A stretch of DNA of 64,000 nucleotides from Ectobacillus sp. JY-23 (GTDB lineage: Bacteria; Bacillota; Bacilli; Bacillales; Bacillaceae_G). The stretch's first letter is position 1, and every line of letters begins with the position of its first letter. The position numbers and the translations under genes are program-made. The stretch lies in assembly GCF_023022965.1 (NCBI RefSeq), contig NZ_CP095462.1, forward strand, positions 1,798,001 to 1,862,000. Direction: 5' to 3'. Below, piece by piece: positions 59,908 to 64,000 of the stretch. Below the pieces are notes generated by a model. That model was not told where the DNA came from and did no database searches. It saw only the letters and a program-made list of their open reading frames with translations.

Positions 59908-59934
59908 TTAATACGCTTTGTAAATAGCGTATGC

Positions 59935-59978
59935 AAAAACCCTAGAAACCTTGATTTATCAATGTTTCTAGGGTTTTT
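59935..59978 (+). terminator. Terminator after rpsD
   Basis: AAAAACCCTAGAAAC and its complement form a 15-bp stem; TTGA/TCAA pairs within the loop. T5 ends the structure. Confidence 0.88.
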
Positions 59979-60051
59979 ATTTTTGCTTTTTAAGGTACGC
60001 TACATATTTACTTTCATATATATTTTCTCTCAAGCAGCGTGTTCTAAAATT

Positions 60052-60585
60052 TCACATCGATACTTCCTTGGCCGCATCGTATTTCAATACTTGCCGAGCA
60101 TCATAAAATTTGTTAAAAATGAGGCCCATCACATAGAAGAATCCTAAGCCAAAACCAATATGAATAGCTGTAAATACAAAGCCAAATGCAGTAAATTCAT
60201 AGATGATTACAGGTAGTTTAGCAGTTGACCAAACCCCCAAAAAGAATACAATATGACGTATGCTTGCACCTTTTTTTATCAATAATATCGCAATTGGAAA
60301 GGCAACATAGAGTGGACCTGCCGCAACAATTCCTAATAATAGGGCGAATACACTTCCGTAAACACCTGATTTCTCTCCCATATATTTGATTAAATCTTCT
60401 TTCTTTACCCATTTATCAAGCAGACCTATAAATATCAATACGGGTGGCAGTAAAAACAACATATCGACAATACTGCTTCCTGTTAATTGCATTGCCTTCC
60501 ATCCTAAAGAACGGTTGATAAAGGTTACAACTACTAGAATGCTTAGTAACGTGAAAAAGAAATAATATCTTTTCAATGCATTCAT
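60052..60585 (-). CDS. Permease half, second subunit (UPF0718/ArsP-like)
   Basis: This 177-aa membrane protein has about four to five helices, with the family block GIVAAGPLYVAFPIAILLI and HIVFFLGVWSTAKLP. It resembles the C-terminal half of permeases of the PF03773 type; the Cys motif of arsenical exporters is absent. Its ATG overlaps the stop of the upstream half by 4 bp (ATGA). The two halves probably assemble into one transporter. Substrate unknown. Confidence 0.75.
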   Translation of the reverse strand: MNALKRYYFFFTLLSILVVVTFINRSLGWKAMQLTGSSIVDMLFLLPPVLIFIGLLDKWVKKEDLIKYMGEKSGVYGSVFALLLGIVAAGPLYVAFPIAILLIKKGASIRHIVFFLGVWSTAKLPVIIYEFTAFGFVFTAIHIGFGLGFFYVMGLIFNKFYDARQVLKYDAAKEVSM

Positions 60586-61064
60586 ACTAGCACCATCCAA
60601 ATAATATATGAAAATATAAGCGACATACATACTGCAGATGCATTACGAAAATAGGCAAATTTTTTCCCAAATATTTTTTGTTCCATTGGCAAAGTTGCGA
60701 TACCAACTGACATCAGCGTAGACATCAATACAGCAACTTGAGGCAATCCAGCACCATTATGAACCAAAGTCGCTCCCAGAGGGAATACAATAAAACTTGG
60801 GACTAGCGCAATAGATCCAATTATTGTGGCATATACAATACCTGTAAATCCAGATTCTTCACCTATAATCGCAGATATCACAGATGGTGTCAGTACAGCT
60901 AATGATAATCCCACCAAGAGCATGATGGACAGTATATCCGGCAGGAGGTTACGAAACATATGCCAAGACTGTAATACAGCTTCTTTTGTTTTACCTCGAT
61001 CTTTCATAAAAGAAATAACAAGTAAGATAGCGGCAACCATATAAAGTATGGTCCCGTTAATCAT
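60582..61064 (-). CDS. Permease half, first subunit (UPF0718/ArsP-like)
   Basis: This 160-aa membrane protein has about five hydrophobic segments and the block GSIALVPSFIVFPLGATLV, which parallels the second half's GIVAAGPLYVAFPIAILL. That symmetry suggests an inverted or duplicated permease fold. I chose the ATG at 61064, overlapping the padR stop by 8 bp; an in-frame ATG at 61088 would overlap further. Neither has a clear ribosome binding site, so translation likely depends on coupling to padR. Confidence 0.75.
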   Translation of the reverse strand: MINGTILYMVAAILLVISFMKDRGKTKEAVLQSWHMFRNLLPDILSIMLLVGLSLAVLTPSVISAIIGEESGFTGIVYATIIGSIALVPSFIVFPLGATLVHNGAGLPQVAVLMSTLMSVGIATLPMEQKIFGKKFAYFRNASAVCMSLIFSYIIWMVLV

Positions 61065-61401
61065 GATTAGAAGTCTGCCATTTCTCATATTTACTTAAGA
61101 AAAATGATAAATTTTTCATTTTCTCTTCAATATCGGCTTGAAAATCTTTTAGTTTCATTTTTCCAGCATCCGTAATTTTATACATCCTAATCGGCTTATC
61201 TTGAACAGATATATCTAAATAAGATTTTACAGCGCCCTCTTTTTCTAACTGCTTGAGCGTTCGATATAAGATAGCACTATCAATCGGATTAATGGGAAGC
61301 TCTTCTTGACACTTCTGTAATAGCCTGCCCCCATAGCTGTCTCCCTCCGTTAAAAATAACAAGAGAAATGCCCCTGTATGTCTCCCTGTATGTTTCATCA
61401 T
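61057..61401 (-). CDS. PadR-family transcriptional regulator
   Basis: This 114-aa regulator has the PadR winged helix: GAFLLLFLTEGDSYGGRLLQ, ILYRTLKQLEKEGAVKSYLD, and a short C-terminal dimer helix. The ATG at 61401 (double ATG) is preceded by GAGGAGG. It heads a three-gene operon with the two permease halves. Two strong dyads lie directly upstream, likely its own operators, so it probably represses the transporter until a ligand appears. Confidence 0.88.
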   Translation of the reverse strand: MMKHTGRHTGAFLLLFLTEGDSYGGRLLQKCQEELPINPIDSAILYRTLKQLEKEGAVKSYLDISVQDKPIRMYKITDAGKMKLKDFQADIEEKMKNLSFFLSKYEKWQTSNHD

Positions 61402-61449
61402 ATACAGCCTCCTCAAAAGTTAGAATTTATCCTAATAACAGTAACTAGA

Positions 61450-61468
61450 ATACTGTCAATGACAGTAT
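61450..61468. promoter_or_regulatory. PadR operator candidate 1
   Basis: ATACTGTCA and TGACAGTAT flank one base, a 9+1+9 dyad about 50 bp upstream of padR. Confidence 0.7.
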
Positions 61469-61480
61469 ATAAAATGAAAC

Positions 61481-61505
61481 ATTATACTGTCATTGACAGT
61501 ATAAT
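61481..61505. promoter_or_regulatory. PadR operator candidate 2
   Basis: A 12+1+12 dyad with arms ATTATACTGTCA and TGACAGTATAAT contains the core of candidate 1. Centres are 34 bp apart. The right arm includes TATAAT, so binding would block a promoter here. Confidence 0.72.
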
Positions 61506-61570
61506 GTTTTTAACAGCTAATTATGATTCATCGTATATCAATATTTCTCTTTGGCATATACATTTCCACA

Positions 61571-61603
61571 GAAAAGCCTCTCCTGCTTCAGGAGAGGCTT
61601 TTC
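61571..61603 (-). terminator. Terminator after mscS
   Basis: GAAAAGCCTCTCCT and its complement form a 14-bp stem with a 5-nt loop, about 20 bp past the mscS stop. Confidence 0.85.
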
Positions 61604-61624
61604 ATATTATACTGATTTTTCTTC

Positions 61625-62209
61625 TTAAGACGATGATTCCGGAGTAGGAATTTCTGTTTTTCCGCCAAGCGTATAATTCGCAACCTTCGTAATCGCACTG
61701 TTTGCAAAGAAAAACACTTCGCCATCTGGTGCTTTCAGCTTCGTAATTCGAAGGCCAACTTCTTCTACTGTACCTGCTGTATCATTAATTTTTACTAAGT
61801 CACCCACCGAAAATTGATCCTCAAATATAATAAAGAAGCCTGTAACAATATCCTTTACTAAGTTTTGCGCACCAAAACCGACTGCTAAACCAACAATACT
61901 TACACCAGCCAGCAATGCTTTAATGTCAATTCCCATTGCTTCAAAGGCTGTTAGCGCTGCAATAAAGTAAATGATATATACCGCAATATTTTGACAGAGC
62001 TTCGTAAGCGTTGCTTCTCTTCGTTCACTATGACGCATCATTGGTGTGCGTGAACGCAGCCTAAACATCTTTTCAATTGCAACACGCACAAAATGAATCA
62101 CAATTCGCGCCACAATAAAAATAAAGATTACCTTTAGCAGCGCACCCCCAAAACTCACCAACTTATCCGGACTCATCACATATGTATTAAACCATTTTAC
62201 AACGTCCAT
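61625..62209 (-). CDS. Small-conductance mechanosensitive channel, short form
   Basis: This MscS-family channel opens under membrane tension. It has TM segments near residues 22-42 and 70-92, and the pore-lining TM3 region (ALLAGVSIVGLAVGFGAQNL), followed by the beta domain (FEDQFSVGDLVKI). At 194 aa it is shorter than typical members (about 260-290 aa): the C-terminal alpha/beta domain is missing and the protein ends in a short polar tail with Ser-Ser-Ser. A terminator follows at once. AAAGGAG precedes the ATG. Confidence 0.88.
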   Translation of the reverse strand: MDVVKWFNTYVMSPDKLVSFGGALLKVIFIFIVARIVIHFVRVAIEKMFRLRSRTPMMRHSERREATLTKLCQNIAVYIIYFIAALTAFEAMGIDIKALLAGVSIVGLAVGFGAQNLVKDIVTGFFIIFEDQFSVGDLVKINDTAGTVEEVGLRITKLKAPDGEVFFFANSAITKVANYTLGGKTEIPTPESSS

Positions 62210-62238
62210 TTGTATGTCTCCTTTCTAAGTAATAAAGG

Positions 62239-62267
62239 AAAAAGCGTAAGGGGCACTTACGCTTTTT
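62239..62267 (-). terminator. Terminator after tyrS
   Basis: AAAAAGCGTAAG and its complement form a 12-bp stem with a 5-nt loop and a T7 run. Confidence 0.87.
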
Positions 62268-62270
62268 TTA

Positions 62271-63530
62271 TTAGTATTTAATCAAAAAGTATTTTTTCTT
62301 ACCACGTCGAATAATTGTAAATTTATCTTCGATGCGATTTTCCCTATTTACCACTGCATCCGTGCTTTGTACACGCTCGCCGTTTACAGAAATTGCACCG
62401 CTTGTAATATCTTCGCGCGCCTGACGCTTAGACGGTGAAATTTTGCTGTTAACAAGTAAGTCAACAAGCGTAATTTCTTCACCCGAATGTGTGTAAGAAG
62501 GTACATCTTTAAAGCCCTGCTCAATTTCAGCAGCGGTTAATTCAGCTACTGCACCGTTAAATAAGGCTTGTGAAATTTTAATCGCTTGTTCTAATGCTGC
62601 TTCGCCGTGTACAAGCTTCGTCATTTCTTCACCAAGTGCTTTTTGGGCCGCACGCTTTTCAGGTGCTTCTTGTGTTTGTTTTTCAAGTTCTAAGATTTCC
62701 TCATGCGACAGGAATGTAAAGTATTTCAAGTATTTGATTACATCGCGGTCATCTGTGTTAATCCAGAACTGGTAGAACTCGTATGGCGTTGTTTTTTCTG
62801 CGTCTAGCCAAACAGCACCGCCCTCTGTTTTACCAAACTTCGTACCATCAGATTTTGTAACTAGCGGAATGGTTAGACCAAACACCTTTGCGTCTTCTTC
62901 TGTTTTTCGAATCAATTCCATTCCAGCCGTAATATTCCCCCATTGGTCACTGCCGCCCACCTGCAATCGGCAGCCCTCTGTTTGGTACAGCTTCAAGAAG
63001 TCGTATGATTGTAAAATCATGTAGCTGAACTCTGTAAAGGAAATACCTGATTCTAATCGAGAAGCAACTGAATCCTTTGCTAACATATAATTCAAGCCAA
63101 AGTTCTTACCGATATCACGAAGGAACGTAATCAAATCTAAAGATCCAATCCAATCATAGTTGTTCGCGATTGTTGCTGGATTACCCGCTTTCTCAAAGTC
63201 CAGAAAAGAAGAGAGCTGCTCCTTGATGCGCTGACTAAACATCGCAACTGTTTCCTGCTCGTTCAATTGACGTTCCGCTTTTTTGCCACTTGGGTCCCCA
63301 ATTAAGCCTGTACCACCGCCTACTAAGGCAATTGGTTGGTGACCTGCTAATTGGAAACGACGCAAAATTAAAATGGGCAGCATATGTCCAATATGCAAAC
63401 TATCTGCAGTCGGGTCAAACCCGCAGTACAACTTGACACTTTCTTTTGCAAGCAACTCTCGCAGTCCTTCTGCGTCTGTTTGCTGATTAATAAGACCTCT
63501 AAACTCTAAATCCTGTAAGATATCCATCAT
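62271..63530 (-). CDS. tyrS: Tyrosyl-tRNA synthetase
   Basis: This class I enzyme charges tRNA-Tyr. The HIGH motif is SLHIGHMLP, the KMSKS equivalent is KFGKTEGGA, and the substrate segment is GGSDQWGNITAG. The C-terminal S4-like domain (SKRQAREDITSGAISVNGER) is present. It is about 419 aa. AAAGGAG precedes; I chose the first ATG after it (63530), and the next ATG is equally possible. A tyrosine T-box leader controls it. Confidence 0.97.
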   Translation of the reverse strand: MMDILQDLEFRGLINQQTDAEGLRELLAKESVKLYCGFDPTADSLHIGHMLPILILRRFQLAGHQPIALVGGGTGLIGDPSGKKAERQLNEQETVAMFSQRIKEQLSSFLDFEKAGNPATIANNYDWIGSLDLITFLRDIGKNFGLNYMLAKDSVASRLESGISFTEFSYMILQSYDFLKLYQTEGCRLQVGGSDQWGNITAGMELIRKTEEDAKVFGLTIPLVTKSDGTKFGKTEGGAVWLDAEKTTPYEFYQFWINTDDRDVIKYLKYFTFLSHEEILELEKQTQEAPEKRAAQKALGEEMTKLVHGEAALEQAIKISQALFNGAVAELTAAEIEQGFKDVPSYTHSGEEITLVDLLVNSKISPSKRQAREDITSGAISVNGERVQSTDAVVNRENRIEDKFTIIRRGKKKYFLIKY

Positions 63531-63803
63531 GTTCACTCCTTTAAAATAAAAAAATCGCCCCTAAAAAAGGGACGATTTTATAATCGCGGTACCACCCTAG
63601 TTGTGACATGTATGCCACCACTCGATTTCCATAACGGCTTTAACCGTTCTTTTCCTCTTAAGCACATGCTCATTCGAAAAAGAATGCTCCAGGATGTAAT
63701 TCATGTTTGACTTTGTACCGATTCACACCAACCACCGGCTCTCTTATAACAGTGAGTCAACCACTACTGTAGCCTTTCAACGCTTATTTATTGACTTGAT
63801 ATA
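63531..63803 (-). ncRNA. Tyrosine T-box leader of tyrS
   Basis: The minus strand carries the T-box core AGGGTGGTACCGCG (63598-63585), followed by a terminator stem (63579-63551) in which AAAATCGTCCCT pairs with AGGGGCGATTTT and a T run follows. Upstream, GAATCGGTACAAAG offers a UAC (Tyr) specifier codon. Uncharged tRNA-Tyr would stabilise the antiterminator and allow tyrS transcription. Confidence 0.93.
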
Positions 63804-63809
63804 TAACCT

Positions 63810-63839
63810 TTTATATCATTATTTCCCCAACACTGTCAA
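63810..63839 (-). promoter_or_regulatory. Promoter of the tyrS T-box leader
   Basis: On the minus strand TTGACA (63839-63834) and TATAAA (63815-63810) are 18 bp apart; start expected near 63803. Confidence 0.8.
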
Positions 63840-63852
63840 TCCCATACGCATC

Positions 63853-64000
63853 TTACTTCTTGACTGTCACTTGTCCAATGAAGCGAGAGCTATGATGCTC
63901 CTTTTCCAGCCAATTTGTAAATTCTTTCAAAAACTCTTCCTGCTCCAAATGTGTATACAGGGTTCCTTCAATTTTCAATTCCATTCGCCTTGCCGGCGGT
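63853..64000 (-). CDS. Small unidentified protein or C-terminal fragment (runs to window edge)
   Basis: An open frame reads from the right edge to a TAA at 63855-63853. An internal ATG at 63984 would give 43 aa beginning MELKIEGTLYTHLEQEEFL and ending FIGQVTVKK. It has no strong ribosome binding site (AAGG only). Composition is acidic-basic mixed and plausible for a real protein. I do not recognise it. It may be a small protein or the end of a longer gene beyond the window. Confidence 0.45.
   Translation of the reverse strand, partial: PPARRMELKIEGTLYTHLEQEEFLKEFTNWLEKEHHSSRFIGQVTVKK

Noticed and set aside
60052-61064. Single permease gene broken by a frameshift
   Set aside because: The halves meet in a clean ATGA overlap with no frame-disrupted homologous residues visible, which fits translational coupling of two genes better than a lesion.

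Overview
The window is a low-GC Firmicutes chromosome segment from a spore-forming Bacillaceae species. Gene content and order match the coaE-polA-phoPR-citZ...rpsD-tyrS region of Bacillus subtilis and the B. cereus group. Spore formation is supported by ytaF, ytvI, ytrH, ytrI, ytfJ (gerW) and an alpha/beta-type SASP gene. Almost every gene has a strong AGGAGG-type ribosome binding site, and many starts are TTG or GTG. Most genes lie on the minus strand. There are no tRNA, rRNA, prophage, insertion-sequence or CRISPR features. The genus is an inference from synteny and protein similarity by eye.

Layout. 1-7.1 kb: the 5' end of coaE, a CoA-disulfide reductase with a rhodanese domain, ytaF, a GNAT acetyltransferase, mutM and polA. 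7.1-14.8 kb: a 0.7-kb spacer with a dispersed repeat, phoPR, a MaoC-like protein and the TCA-cycle genes citZ-icd-mdh. 14.8-24.1 kb: membrane proteins ytwI, ytvI and fxsA, glycolytic pfkA-pyk, then malic enzyme, a GntR regulator and accDA. 24.1-31.5 kb: dnaE, sporulation genes ytrHI, nrnA, ytpI and ytoI. 31.6-33.4 kb is the only clearly decayed or non-coding stretch: a broken CPBP-protease gene followed by a 53-bp tandem repeat array. 33.4-46.4 kb: ytkL, an M24 peptidase, ald, an SDR-like protein, a universal stress protein, argGH, an unknown gene, an EcsC-family gene, ackA, ytxK, tpx, ytfJ and ytfI. 46.4-59.9 kb: nadK2, ytcJ, ytcI, sspA, thiI-iscS, ezrA, refZ, a free-Met-R-SO reductase, a methionine gamma-lyase and rpsD with its leader. 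60-64 kb: an accessory PadR plus two half-permeases, a short mscS and tyrS with a tyrosine T-box leader.

How the genes work together. Central carbon flow dominates: PfkA and Pyk lead to pyruvate, CitZ/Icd/Mdh form the TCA entry, malic enzyme returns malate to pyruvate with NADPH, and AccAD starts fatty-acid synthesis. The GntR gene sits between malic enzyme and accDA, and a perfect GTGGTC-T-GACCAC dyad lies just upstream of malic enzyme, suggesting one circuit. ThiI and its dedicated cysteine desulfurase are translationally coupled, as are ArgG-ArgH.

The less ordinary features are the tandem repeat with a compensatory base change in its hairpin, a family of short interspersed elements with imperfect terminal inverted repeats (two fuller copies and two possible remnants), the PadR cassette with two near-identical dyad operators, and enzymes lacking canonical catalytic residues (the SDR and the MaoC protein). 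No wholly new multi-gene system was evident.
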